From NCBI RefSeq assembly GCF_016907715.1, contig NZ_JAFBCM010000001.1, positions 5,270,001-5,334,000 on the forward strand: a DNA stretch of 64,000 nt, in the 5' to 3' direction. The notes under the pieces are model-generated. The model saw nothing but the letters and a program-made list of their open reading frames with translations, did no database searches and had not been told where the DNA came from. This document shows positions 50,074-59,120 of the stretch, in pieces (the first letter of the stretch is position 1; each line of letters opens with the position of its first letter). Both the position numbers and the translations under genes were made by a program. Source of the stretch: Tenggerimyces flavus. GTDB lineage: Bacteria; Actinomycetota; Actinomycetes; Propionibacteriales; Actinopolymorphaceae.

Positions 50074-52536
50074 ATGACCCGCAGGACGCTGCTCGCGCTG
50101 GGTGGAGGCGCCGCGGCGGGTAGTTTGGCCGCGCCCACGACCGCGTGGGCGGAGCCGGAGACGGGATCACCGATGAGCAGCGCCAGCACGCCCGAGTCAA
50201 AGGCTGAGCCGAACGTCGAGGTCGCGAAGACCTGGTGGTCGCCGCAGCGACAGGTGTGGACTCCGGTCGGCTGGAAGGGACACGTGTTCCGGTTCGACGT
50301 GTTCTACAACGGCGCGACGATCTGTCAACCCGCGATTGCGCTGCCACCGAGCAGCGCACCCACGCTCAAGCCGTACCTCACGCCCTACAAGGGCAAGGAC
50401 TTCCAGGTCACGCCGGTCATGCCGGACGGCGGCGGTTTCCCCAACCTGCCCGAAGACAACATCTACCTGTACAAGACCGACTACGGCGTCGGCATCCAGA
50501 GCTGGCAAGCCGACGTTGACACTCCCGTCCTCCGTACGGACTGGCGGCGCCAGGAGGGCCTTGTCCTCCGCCAGTCGCAGTTCGCCCACATCAAAGGCGG
50601 CCAGGCAGTCGACACCGCGCTCGAGCCGATCTACAACTGGACGCGGTACGAGATCGCGCATGTGGACGAGCTGAAGGCACCGGCGAACTTCGAGTTCGTC
50701 CTCCGCCTCAGCGGCCTGTACTACCAACACTTCGTCGGGCCGCCCCAGCAACAAGAGGCGTTCCTCACCATCCAGCTCACGCCGTCCGCAGCGCCACTGG
50801 CGAACCCGTTGGTGATGGACCGCGTCTGGAACCCCGAGGGCAAACCGCTCACCGTCAAGATCCGCGACGAGAACGACGACGTCCGCCTGATCGTCGGCAC
50901 GCCGGCCAAGGGCACGATCAGCATGCGCCCGGCCGACGGTTACGAGAACGTCTTCGACCTGCACCTCAGCCTGCCCGTGACGGTCGGCAACCACATCGAC
51001 GTCCTGCTCCCGATGCTCCCCCAGCCCGCGGCGGAGGCTGAACGGGAGTGGGCGCAGGGCCGCGAAGGCGCGCTCGCGGAGTGCCAGACGTTCTGGCGCC
51101 CACCGCAGGCGGCGAAGATCAGCACCCCCGAAGACCACGTCAACGAGTACTTCCGCCGCAGCGTCCAGCTCGCCGAGGTCATCGCGGAGAAGAGCCCGGA
51201 CTCGGGCAAGTACACGTTCCTCACCGGCTCGTTCGGCTACGACCTGCTGTGGAGCACGCCGACTTCGATGGTCAGCCACATGTTCCTCGACCTGCTCGGC
51301 CAGCACGAGATCGTCGCGCGGCACCTCGACCTCTACCGTGACGTCCAGGGCAAACGCCAGCCACCCGGCAAGGCGTACGCGCAGCTCTCCAAGGACGGCT
51401 TCTTCGCCACGCCGCTCAGCCTGCAGTCGTTCGACTGGCTCGGCGACCACGGCGCGATCCTCGAAGCCGTCGCCAGGCACGCGCTGCTCAGTCGAGACCA
51501 GGCGTTCATCGATCTGTGGCTCGAGCTGATCATCAAGGCCTGCGATTTCATCAAGCGGGTTTGCGAATACACCGACCACACCGGCGTCAAGGGCCTCATG
51601 CCCGCCGCGGCGTCGAACGACACCGGCGTCGAGCAGCAGTCGGTCTGGATCCAGGTGTGGAACTACAAGGGTCTGGCCAGCTCGGTCGAGCTGCTGAAGC
51701 GGCTCAACCATCCGCGAGCCGCGGAGTTCGCCACGCTCGCGAACGGGTTCAAGGCGACGTACGCCAAGGCGCTGCGCGACGCCGCCGCGACGGCACCGAA
51801 GTGGACGGCGCCGGACGGCAGCAGGCATCCGGTGCTGCCGAGCAAGTTCGAAGGCCCGGAGAGCCCGTGGCCGTTCCTCGAGGCGTTCGACTCCGGCGCG
51901 CTCTCGACGGTGTGGTCCGGCCTGATGGACGCGAGCGATCCGTTGATGCGCTCGTTCGTCGACTTCTTCCGCGTCGGGCCGAACACCAAGCTGTTCGACC
52001 CGAACCACCACACCGCGCTGGACCGGGTCGTGCTCGACCACGAGCAGAGCAGCGGCGAGCCCTGCTACAGCTGGAACCTGTTCCACACCTGGCAGCTCAA
52101 GGACCGGCATCGCTTCCTGGAAGGGATGTACGGCCTCATGATCGGCGCGTGTTCGCCGGACACGTACATCGCCTCCGAGCACCGCAACGCGATGTACGGG
52201 TCGCTGTTCGTCCAGCCGCTCGTCACCTGGGCCGCACGGCACGCGGTGATCGACGACGCGATCACGCCGGGCGAGCTCCACCTGCTGCGCCTCTGCCCGC
52301 TGGCCTGGATCAGCGCGACCGAGGAGACCAGCTTCGAACGGATGCCGACGCAGTTCGGGCCAATGTCGCTGCGGTTCAAGCTGCAGGCCGACGGGCGCGA
52401 GCTCGCTGTGACGTTCTCCCAGACCTGGAAGCAGAAACCGGCCCGCATCGTGCTGCACTGCCCGCCGATACCCGGCCTGCTGTTCGTCATCGTCAACGGC
52501 CGTCGGCGCAAGGCCGCCGACACAATCGTGCTCTGA
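50074..52536 (+). CDS. Tat-exported six-hairpin (alpha/alpha) glycosidase-like protein
   Basis: An 820-residue secreted protein. The Tat signal is MTRRTLLALGGGAAAGSLAA with cleavage near AWA. A beta-sandwich N-terminal half (to about residue 330) is followed by an alpha/alpha-toroid with GSFGYDLLWSTPTSMVSHMF (about 386-405), FDWLGDHGAILEAVARHALL (about 453-472), AAASNDTGVEQQSVWIQVWN and SGEPCYSWNLFHTWQLKDRH, the layout of GH63/GH15-like enzymes. An acidic residue in LLWSTP or the ASNDTG loop may be catalytic. RBS GGAGGGG precedes the ATG. Family number not assignable by eye. It is part of the polysaccharide cluster; a palindromic operator lies upstream. Confidence 0.78.
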   Translation: MTRRTLLALGGGAAAGSLAAPTTAWAEPETGSPMSSASTPESKAEPNVEVAKTWWSPQRQVWTPVGWKGHVFRFDVFYNGATICQPAIALPPSSAPTLKPYLTPYKGKDFQVTPVMPDGGGFPNLPEDNIYLYKTDYGVGIQSWQADVDTPVLRTDWRRQEGLVLRQSQFAHIKGGQAVDTALEPIYNWTRYEIAHVDELKAPANFEFVLRLSGLYYQHFVGPPQQQEAFLTIQLTPSAAPLANPLVMDRVWNPEGKPLTVKIRDENDDVRLIVGTPAKGTISMRPADGYENVFDLHLSLPVTVGNHIDVLLPMLPQPAAEAEREWAQGREGALAECQTFWRPPQAAKISTPEDHVNEYFRRSVQLAEVIAEKSPDSGKYTFLTGSFGYDLLWSTPTSMVSHMFLDLLGQHEIVARHLDLYRDVQGKRQPPGKAYAQLSKDGFFATPLSLQSFDWLGDHGAILEAVARHALLSRDQAFIDLWLELIIKACDFIKRVCEYTDHTGVKGLMPAAASNDTGVEQQSVWIQVWNYKGLASSVELLKRLNHPRAAEFATLANGFKATYAKALRDAAATAPKWTAPDGSRHPVLPSKFEGPESPWPFLEAFDSGALSTVWSGLMDASDPLMRSFVDFFRVGPNTKLFDPNHHTALDRVVLDHEQSSGEPCYSWNLFHTWQLKDRHRFLEGMYGLMIGACSPDTYIASEHRNAMYGSLFVQPLVTWAARHAVIDDAITPGELHLLRLCPLAWISATEETSFERMPTQFGPMSLRFKLQADGRELAVTFSQTWKQKPARIVLHCPPIPGLLFVIVNGRRRKAADTIVL

Positions 52537-52546
52537 GAGGTACGCG

Positions 52547-54289
52547 ATGACGCCACGCGGAGCTGTCGCGGTCGCACTCGCGATCGTCTGTCTCACCGCA
52601 ACGCCGGCACTGGCCGGCGCGAGTAAGGGCAAGAACGAGCGGCGGCTCGAGCTGCCGCACACGCACCGGATGTCCTTACTGGCAACGGCATCCAGCGACG
52701 ACGTGACCGGCGACGGGCTCGCCGACGCCGTCGTTCGCGACCCCGGAGCGTGGAGCGGGACGCTGCGCGCGTTCGTCCACGACGGCGCGACCACCGGCAA
52801 CCCGTGGGCGACGCCGACCTCGCTCGGCGGCGCGTGGGACTTCGCGGACGCGCTGCTGCTCGGCGATATCACGGGCGACGGCCGCCTCGACCTCGTCGCC
52901 CGCGACCCGTTCGCGGGCAACGGCACGCTGTGGATCTACCCGCACAACGGCGCCGCGACCGGCAACCCGTGGACGACGCGCTTCCAGGCCGGAACGGGCT
53001 GGAACGCGCACGGTCTGCTCCAGCTCGGCGACATGAACGGCGACGGGCGGCTCGATCTCGTCACGCGCGAGCAGGGAAGTGCCAACGGGACAAGGTGGAT
53101 CTACCCGCACAACGGATCGTCGACGAGCAACCCGTGGACGGCGAGCACCAGGCTCTGGGCCGGAACGGGCTGGAACATCGGCAACGTCGTCCTGCTCGCC
53201 GACGTCACCGGCGACGGGCTGCCCGACTCACTCCTCCGCGACAGCTCGTCCGGCCTGTGGATCTACCCGCACAACGGCGTGACGAACGGCAACCCGTACA
53301 CGTCGAGGTTCGCCGCCGGCAGCGGCTGGGACCTCGCGAAGACCCTGCTGGTCGGCGACGCCAACGCCGACGGGCACAACGACCTGCTGGCGATCGACGC
53401 GTCCGGGACGCTGTTCGTCTATCCGAGCAGTGGTGCCGCGACGGGCAATCCGTTCACGGTCCCCCGCTACGCGGCGGGCACCGGTTGGAACAGCATCGCG
53501 AACACGTTCGTGGTCGCGGATGTCAACGGGGACGGGCGATCCGACCTGCTCGCGCGGCTGCGAGCCGGCGATCTCTGGGTGCATCCGAACGACGCGAGCG
53601 CCACGCCGTGGACCCAGCGGATCAGTGCCGGCGCGGGGTGGACGTACGAGAACCAGCTGCTGCTCGGCGACGTCACCGGCGACCACCGGCCCGACCTCGT
53701 CGCACGCGACCCGGGCGATGCCGACGGCGCGCTGTGGATCTACCCGCACGACGGATCGTCCAGTGCGAATCCGTGGACGCTGCCGCGGGTGCTCGCGGGC
53801 ACCGGCTGGAACCTCGCGGTGGAGCTGCAGCTCGGCGACCTCACCGGCGACGGCCGGCGGGACATCCTGCTGCGCGACCGCGCCGGTGACCTGTGGATCT
53901 ACCCGCACACGGGCACGACGACCGGCAACCCCTGGCTGAGCACCAGGCAGTGGGCCGGGTCCGGCTGGCAGACCGCCGCGTCGCTCGCGCTCGCCGACGT
54001 GAACGGGGACGGGTCGAACGACCTCGTCGACCGGGAACGCGACGGCTCGCTGTGGATCTACCCCACCGGCTCCTCGTCGGCGCCCATCCGTGTCGCGGGC
54101 GACTGGCGTACGACCCGCACCCTCGCCGTGGCCGATGTCGAGGGGACCGACCTGCCGGAGCTCGTCGCGGTCGACGCCGACGGCACGGTCTGGATCCACC
54201 CGCACAACGGCTCGACCACCGCCAACCCCTGGCCGGCCAACCACCCCGCCGGCGCGAGCTGGCCCACCGCATCAACCGTTCTGTTCTGA
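52547..54289 (+). CDS. Secreted FG-GAP/VCBS repeat protein
   Basis: A 580-residue exported protein with a signal peptide (VAVALAIVCLTATPALAGAS, about residues 7-26). The mature part is about nine copies of a roughly 57-residue unit with a calcium-loop (GDITGDGRLDLVARD, GDVTGDHRPDLVARD, ADVNGDGSNDLVDRE) followed by LWIYPHNGAATGNPWT-type strands. Such repeats build a beta-propeller or an adhesive surface. It starts 10 bases after the glycosidase-like gene and is co-transcribed. No enzyme motif is seen; a substrate-binding or spacer role is likely. The internal near-identity of the repeats could cause assembly or recombination errors. Confidence 0.82.
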   Translation: MTPRGAVAVALAIVCLTATPALAGASKGKNERRLELPHTHRMSLLATASSDDVTGDGLADAVVRDPGAWSGTLRAFVHDGATTGNPWATPTSLGGAWDFADALLLGDITGDGRLDLVARDPFAGNGTLWIYPHNGAATGNPWTTRFQAGTGWNAHGLLQLGDMNGDGRLDLVTREQGSANGTRWIYPHNGSSTSNPWTASTRLWAGTGWNIGNVVLLADVTGDGLPDSLLRDSSSGLWIYPHNGVTNGNPYTSRFAAGSGWDLAKTLLVGDANADGHNDLLAIDASGTLFVYPSSGAATGNPFTVPRYAAGTGWNSIANTFVVADVNGDGRSDLLARLRAGDLWVHPNDASATPWTQRISAGAGWTYENQLLLGDVTGDHRPDLVARDPGDADGALWIYPHDGSSSANPWTLPRVLAGTGWNLAVELQLGDLTGDGRRDILLRDRAGDLWIYPHTGTTTGNPWLSTRQWAGSGWQTAASLALADVNGDGSNDLVDRERDGSLWIYPTGSSSAPIRVAGDWRTTRTLAVADVEGTDLPELVAVDADGTVWIHPHNGSTTANPWPANHPAGASWPTASTVLF

Positions 54290-54319
54290 CGCATTTCCCA
54301 CCAGTGAGGAGATCGCGCC

Positions 54320-54870
54320 ATGCCGAAGTTGCTCGTGACCTTCACCGCCGCGTTGGCTCTCACCCTCTCGACCGCGCCAGCCGCGCACGCCACCGCCGCA
54401 CCCGTCCCGGAAGTCCCGAAGCTGGGCCGCTGACGGCGCCACCTGGGCACCGGACGTCTTCCCCAACCCCGACGGCACGATCACGCCGACCTACACAGCG
54501 CTCAACCCCTCGATCAACAAGGAGTGCATCGGCGTCGCGGTCGCGAGCAGCCCCACCGGCCCGTTCCTCCCGCAAGGCAGCGGCCCGCTGATCTGCCAGT
54601 CGGACCTCGGCGGCTCGATCGACGCCAACACGCACCTCGACGCCAACGGCACGCGCTGGCTGACGTGGAAGAACGACGGCAACCGGATCGGGCTGCCGAA
54701 CACGCTGTGGGTGCAGCAGACGACGAACAACGGCCGCACGCTGACCGGCCCGCGGTACGCGATGCTCACCCGCAACGGGACCGAGGTCATCGAGGCGCCC
54801 GACATCGTACGGCACCTCGGTCGTCATCGGGGCCGGCTTCACCGACCCCGTGCGGACGTTTCTGCTCTAG
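54320..54870 (+). pseudogene. Decayed glycoside hydrolase family 43 gene
   Basis: An ATG at 54320 starts a perfect signal peptide (VTFTAALALTLSTAPAAHAT) that then reads PEVPKLGR and stops at 54432-54434. In another frame the next bases continue the GH43 fold: ADGATWAPDVFPNPDG, then CIGVAVASSPTGPFLP, GSIDANTHLDANGTRWLTWK. A loss of 8 bases from a tandem GGGCCGCT would explain both the stop and the frame change. The N-terminal blade is absent, and near 54815 the frame changes again to SVVIGAGFTDPVRTFLL before a stop at 54868. So a secreted arabinanase or xylosidase-type gene with a deletion and two frameshifts, last in the polysaccharide cluster. Confidence 0.8.
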
Positions 54871-55850
54871 AGGAGGTCGTCGAGGGACCGCTTTATCCAG
54901 CCCATCGTCTTGTCCAGGTCGCCCGCCATCGCCGGGTTGACCTGGGCCATGCCGGCGAACCACAGGCCGAAGGACACGAACCGAGTGGCGATGAAGTCGT
55001 CCAGGTGCGTCAGCTCGGGCAGCGCGCGGCGTTCGCGGTAGCCCTCGAGCAGCGCCGTACGGAACTCCGGGTAGTCGTCCCGCCAGCAGTTGTCCCACAG
55101 GGGAACCGCGAGGTCGTAGAGCCAGTAGCCGAATCCGCAGTCGTCGAAGTCGATCAGCCGGACCGCGTCGCCGTCGAACAGCGCGTTCTCCAGATGCAGG
55201 TCGGCATGGATCAGGCCGAACGCGTCCGGCCCTGACCCGACCTCCGCCACGACCGTACGCATCCGGCGCGCGACCTCGTCGAACTGCGTCCGCACCGGCG
55301 CCGGCAGTAGGTCCCAGCACCCAGCCGCGGACACCCCGCCGTACTCCATGGTGTTGCCGAAGAACGTCTCCCAGTCCCACCGCATGCGGACGAAGCCGGA
55401 GGGCGGGGTCCAGGCCGAAGCGTGCTCGTGCAGGCGGGCGAGGATGCCGCCCACCCGGCGGAAGTGCACGGCCCGCGGGTGCGACGCCTGCATGCGTCCG
55501 TTCTGCCAGCCGAGGAGCGAGCAGACTCGGTCGTTGGCGACGGCGGTCCACTGTCCGTCGCGAGCCCGGATCGGCGTCGGGACGCTCAGCTCTGTCTCTG
55601 CTTGCAGGGCGGCCAGCCAGTCCAGCTCCGACCCGACCGCGACCCGCGAGTCGACGCCAGGGCCGTGCCGGTTCGGCCGGTGGACGCGCAGCAGGAATCG
55701 GGTATCTCCGGAGTCGACCCGGAACGTGGTGTTCTCGCCGTGCGCGATGAACGTCAGGCGTGGCTCGTCGATCGGATAGGCCGCGAGCGCCCGCACGGCA
55801 AGGCGGCGGATGCGCGCGACCTGCGCGCGCTTGGACACCAGTTCGGGCAT
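54867..55850 (-). CDS. Phosphotransferase (APH/homoserine kinase-like)
   Basis: A 327-residue kinase-fold protein. ATP-binding region FIAHGENTTFRVDSG (about residues 35-49) and RFLLRVHRP, catalytic loop GLIHADLHLENALFDGD (H.D....N, about residue 205), metal site VRLIDFDDCGFGYWLYDLAV. This HADLHLEN form with DFDDCG is typical of the SrkA/YihE-like and homoserine-kinase-like groups. The ATG at 55850 begins MPELVSKRAQVARI; the open frame reaches 36 codons further but into low-quality sequence. TACGTT lies 6 bases upstream and might be a -10 for a leaderless message. It overlaps the pseudogene by 4 bases. Confidence 0.85.
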   Translation of the reverse strand: MPELVSKRAQVARIRRLAVRALAAYPIDEPRLTFIAHGENTTFRVDSGDTRFLLRVHRPNRHGPGVDSRVAVGSELDWLAALQAETELSVPTPIRARDGQWTAVANDRVCSLLGWQNGRMQASHPRAVHFRRVGGILARLHEHASAWTPPSGFVRMRWDWETFFGNTMEYGGVSAAGCWDLLPAPVRTQFDEVARRMRTVVAEVGSGPDAFGLIHADLHLENALFDGDAVRLIDFDDCGFGYWLYDLAVPLWDNCWRDDYPEFRTALLEGYRERRALPELTHLDDFIATRFVSFGLWFAGMAQVNPAMAGDLDKTMGWIKRSLDDLL

Positions 55851-55952
55851 CCGCGCAACGTAGCGCCGACGCCTCGTTCGTCGCCAGGCGATTTTGCCCT
55901 TTAGCTTCGATCTTTCGTCCGGCGGTGGGTTCGACCGGTCCGGCCCACCCTG

Positions 55953-56045
55953 GGCCAATGATCATGTTTACATGGTCATTGGCCGCTTTACGTGGGGTGG
56001 ACGCCAGGTAGAGCGGTCACTGGCCGGGTAAGGCGACCACGACGC
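55953..56045 (-). repeat. Palindromic repeat family B, copy 3
   Basis: Minus-strand copy. Hairpin at 55953-55984 (15-base arms with one G-T type mismatch; GGCCAATGATCATGT on the plus strand), followed by the conserved flank read on the minus strand as CGCCTTACCCGGCCAGTGAC and TACCTGGCGTCCACCCCACG. It lies 125 bases past the stop of the sulfotransferase gene and is oriented as in the other copies. The rest of the gap 55851-56169 shows nothing I can name. Confidence 0.78.
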
Positions 56046-56169
56046 TTCACCTACGGAGTAGCTTTCCCGCTCGGATCACTCGAGACGTCGCCACCCCAAG
56101 TGTGCCCAGCAGGACGGGCACGTCCGGCTTTCCCAGGCCACTGTCGCCCACCCACCTGAAGTCCCGAGG

Positions 56170-56859
56170 CTAGGGCAGGTAGCCCAGCAGCTCCATCGCC
56201 GCGCGGTTGTCCGGCACCGACCAGAACAGCTCGTGCAGCTCGTCCGGCAGCTCGTCGCGATGGCTCCCGGTGCGGCCGCGGCGGAAGAAGCCGGAGTCGG
56301 TCCGCTGGAGCTCGGCGAACGTCGGCACCGTCGCGTCGTCCGCCGGCTTGACGTCCAGGCCGAGCCGGTCGAGGGTCGCACCCACCGAGGTCAGCGGCGA
56401 GGCGACGAGGTCCTCGTACCGCAGCACGGCATGCGCCGGATCGGGATCGGCCAACCAGCTCAGGACGTTCCGGCCCCAACCGCCGACGCCCGACTCGGCC
56501 GGGCGGAGGATCGCCGCGCGCACCTCGTCCTCGAACCGGCCACCGCACTCCTCGACGCGAAGCCGCGCGTACGACACGATCGAGTCGCGCCCGTCGCGCA
56601 CGAGACAGATCGCCGGATCCCCTTTCTGTACGGGATCTCGCCGCTGGTTGTGGGTCTTGACCAGATGCAGCTCCGGCGAGCTCCGAAGCTCCTCGTAGTC
56701 GGCCGCCAGATCCCGATATCCCACCAGGGCCTTGCCGATCCGCTCGGCCACACCGTCGACGTCGTAGACGACCGCGGTCTCCAGCTCGTAGACGCGCCGC
56801 AGCACGATGCGCAGGAACGTGTTACCCGAACGCGGATACGACGCCACCCAGGTGATCAT
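56170..56859 (-). CDS. Sulfotransferase family protein
   Basis: A 229-residue PAPS-dependent sulfotransferase. The 5'-phosphosulfate loop is SYPRSGNTFLRIVLRRVYEL (about residues 7-26) and the 3'-phosphate site is VRDGRDSIVSYARLRVEE (about 88-105). The lid and C-terminal part carry RYEDLVASPLTSVGATLDRL and the usual dimerisation-like tail FFRRGRTGSHRDELPDELHE. The ATG at 56859 is the one directly before MITWVASYPRSG; a longer frame to 58233 is a shadow of the ABC binding-protein gene. Acceptor unknown. Stands alone, divergent from the ABC importer. Confidence 0.9.
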   Translation of the reverse strand: MITWVASYPRSGNTFLRIVLRRVYELETAVVYDVDGVAERIGKALVGYRDLAADYEELRSSPELHLVKTHNQRRDPVQKGDPAICLVRDGRDSIVSYARLRVEECGGRFEDEVRAAILRPAESGVGGWGRNVLSWLADPDPAHAVLRYEDLVASPLTSVGATLDRLGLDVKPADDATVPTFAELQRTDSGFFRRGRTGSHRDELPDELHELFWSVPDNRAAMELLGYLP

Positions 56860-56899
56860 CCGCAGACCGTACCGGCGAGCGCCGACAACGCACCACCGT

Positions 56900-56911
56900 G
56901 AGAGCGCTTTC
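56900..56911. promoter_or_regulatory. LacI-type operator candidate in the divergent sulfotransferase/ABC promoter region
   Basis: GAGAGCGCTTTC is a near-perfect 12-base palindrome with the AGCGCT core used by several LacI-family sugar regulators. It lies in the 114-base divergent gap, 63 bases before the importer start and 41 bases before the sulfotransferase start. No regulator gene is adjacent. A chance match in this GC-rich DNA cannot be excluded. Confidence 0.35.
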
Positions 56912-56973
56912 CCAAACCCGCTCCGGCCAGTAGCCTGCCTCCACCAGATCGCGGACGGCCCACGGGAGGCAGC

Positions 56974-58230
56974 ATGCGTCAGGTCGTTGGCCCCTTGCTC
57001 CTCGCTGTTGTCCTGCTCGCGGGGTGCGGCGGTACGCCGGAGGACCCCACCGCCGGCGGCGGTGAGTCCGACAACCCGCAGGCGACGACCGGCGCCACGC
57101 CGTCCGGCGACCCGGTGCGCATCGGGATCTCCCTCCCCCTCAGCGGCGACTTCTCCGAACCCGGCTCCGGCATCCGGCGGGGCTACGAGACCTGGGCGGA
57201 CGCCGTCAACGCCGAGGGCGGCCTCGACGGCCGCAAGGTCGAGCTGATCTTCCGCGACGACGCCTCCGACCCGAACCGCGTGGTCTCCGACTACGAGAGC
57301 CTGATCACCCGCGACAAGGTCGACCTCGTCTTCGGGCCGTTCTCCAGCCGCCTCGTGATCCCTGCCGCCAAGGTGGCCGAGCAGTACGACATGCTGTTCG
57401 TCGAGCCGGCCGGCGCCGCGCCGGAGGTCTTCGAGCAGGGCTTCACGTACCTGTTCTACGCCGCGCCCGCGATCGCGAGCGACCACTACGACTACCTGGC
57501 CGAGTGGATCACCAAGCTGCCGGCAGACCAACGCCCGAAGACCGCCGCGTACGCGTCGCTCGACGACCCGTTCGCCCAGGGCACGGCGTACGGGCTCAAG
57601 GAGAACCTCGAGAAGGCCGGCATCAAGACCGTGATCAACGAGGTCTACCCGCCCGAGAACACCGACTTCGCCGCGATCGCCGCGCGCATCGCGGACAAGA
57701 AGGCCGACATCTTCGTCGGCGGTACGCAGTTCGAGGACTCCGTGGGTCTGGTCCGCGCGTTCCAGGAGCTCGGCTACCAGCCCAAGCTCGCCGCGTTCTC
57801 GACCGGTCCGACGCTGCCCGAGTTCGACGAGGCTGTGAAGGGCGGAAGCAACGACATCCTGTCGCCGACGGGATGGGCGGCGGAGTCCGGCTTCAGCGGC
57901 AACCAGGAGTTCGTCGACCGGTACAAGAAGCTGTTCAAGGCCGAGCCCAACGAGGACGCGGCGAACGGCTACACCGTGGGGCAGATCGTGGCCGCGGCGG
58001 TCGAGGCCGTCGGCTGCGCCGAGCAGGGCGAGGCGTGTCAAGGCAAGCTTGCCGACCACATTCGGGCGAACGAGTTCGACACGATCGTCGGTCCGCTGAA
58101 GTTCGACAAGGACGGCCGCCCGCTGGCCGCGCACATGATCCAGCAGTGGCAGGACGGCAAGATCGAGATCGTGCTGCCGGACTCGGAGGTCCAGACGAAG
58201 GAGCTCCGGTTCCCGAAGGCGACCTGGTGA
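56974..58230 (+). CDS. LIV-type ABC transporter substrate-binding lipoprotein
   Basis: A 418-residue periplasmic-type binding protein anchored as a lipoprotein. The signal peptide ends in a lipobox LLAGC (cysteine near residue 22), then a Gly/Thr-rich linker. The body is the two-lobe type-I fold of LivJ/AmiC: IGISLPLSGDFSEPGSGIRR, NAEGGLDGRKVELIFRDDAS, LVFGPFSSRLVIPAAKVAEQ and YDPFAQG-like strands. Its stop overlaps the GTG of the permease. First gene of a five-gene importer. LIV-type systems carry branched-chain amino acids, amides or urea, so the substrate is open. Confidence 0.93.
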   Translation: MRQVVGPLLLAVVLLAGCGGTPEDPTAGGGESDNPQATTGATPSGDPVRIGISLPLSGDFSEPGSGIRRGYETWADAVNAEGGLDGRKVELIFRDDASDPNRVVSDYESLITRDKVDLVFGPFSSRLVIPAAKVAEQYDMLFVEPAGAAPEVFEQGFTYLFYAAPAIASDHYDYLAEWITKLPADQRPKTAAYASLDDPFAQGTAYGLKENLEKAGIKTVINEVYPPENTDFAAIAARIADKKADIFVGGTQFEDSVGLVRAFQELGYQPKLAAFSTGPTLPEFDEAVKGGSNDILSPTGWAAESGFSGNQEFVDRYKKLFKAEPNEDAANGYTVGQIVAAAVEAVGCAEQGEACQGKLADHIRANEFDTIVGPLKFDKDGRPLAAHMIQQWQDGKIEIVLPDSEVQTKELRFPKATW

Positions 58231-59120
58231 CACTCCCCTCGGCGAGCCTGCTCGCCCAGGGCTTGGCGCTCGGCGTGCTCACCGGCGGTCTCTACGCGCT
58301 GCTGTCGTCGGGGCTCACGCTCTACTTCGGCGTGATGCGCATCGTGATGGTGGCGCACCCCGCGTTCCTGTTCCTGGCGGCGTACGGGACGTACTTCCTA
58401 CACGTCACCACCGGCATGGACCCGCTGCTGACGATGTTCATCACGGCGCCGGTGTTCTTCCTGCTGGGCATAGGGATTCAACGGCTCCTCGTCGCTCGGC
58501 TCGCTCCGGAGTCGCTGGCGACGATGTCGGTGCTGCTCACGTTCGCCCTTGCCTTGTTGATCGAGGGCGGCCTCGGCGTCGTCGCGACCGGCTCGTACCG
58601 TTCGGTCACGGTCGACTACGCGTCGAGCTCGCTCCGGATGTTCGGTGTGTCGTTCCCGGTCGACCGGCTGATCGGCTTCGGCATCGCGGCGGTCACGCTC
58701 GCGGCGCTCTTCCTCCTGCTGCGCGCGACGCGGTTCGGCCGGGCGCTCCGGGCGACGATCCAGCACCGTACGGCGGCCCGCCTCGTTGGCATCGACACCG
58801 AGCGCGTGACAGGCATCGGGTTCGGGCTCGGCCTCGCGACCGCCGCGATCGGTGGCGCGGTGCTCGCGTTGATCACGACGTTCTTCCCCGCCGCGCACTG
58901 GGGGTGGATCGGCAAGCTGATGGCGATCATCGTCGTCGGTGGGCTCGGCAGCATCCAGGGCGCGGCGATCGCGGCGCTGCTGCTCGGTGTCGTCGAAGGT
59001 GTCGTGCTCGTGACGGCCGGGGCAACGCCGGCCGCGCTGCTGTTCTACCTGTTCCTGTTCGCGACGTTGCTGCTGCGTCCGCAGGGTCTGTTCGGAGGTC
59101 GCCTTGCCGAACGATTCTGA
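58227..59120 (+). CDS. livH: LIV-type ABC permease, LivH family
   Basis: A 297-residue inner-membrane permease, eight or so spans. The opening LGVLTGGLYALLSSGLTLYF and GVMRIVMVAHPAFLFLAAYG (about residues 12-45) are typical of LivH. The coupling loop is RTAARLVGIDTERVTGIGFG (about 183-202) and the tail ends in LRPQGLFGGRLAERF, a family signature. GTG at 58227 overlaps the preceding stop. It pairs with the next permease to form a heterodimer. Confidence 0.92.
   Translation: MTLPSASLLAQGLALGVLTGGLYALLSSGLTLYFGVMRIVMVAHPAFLFLAAYGTYFLHVTTGMDPLLTMFITAPVFFLLGIGIQRLLVARLAPESLATMSVLLTFALALLIEGGLGVVATGSYRSVTVDYASSSLRMFGVSFPVDRLIGFGIAAVTLAALFLLLRATRFGRALRATIQHRTAARLVGIDTERVTGIGFGLGLATAAIGGAVLALITTFFPAAHWGWIGKLMAIIVVGGLGSIQGAAIAALLLGVVEGVVLVTAGATPAALLFYLFLFATLLLRPQGLFGGRLAERF

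Noticed and set aside
56170-58233. A 687-residue sulfotransferase with a long N-terminal extension
   Set aside because: The extension is antisense to the ABC substrate-binding lipoprotein gene. The fold begins at the ATG directly before YPRSGNT.
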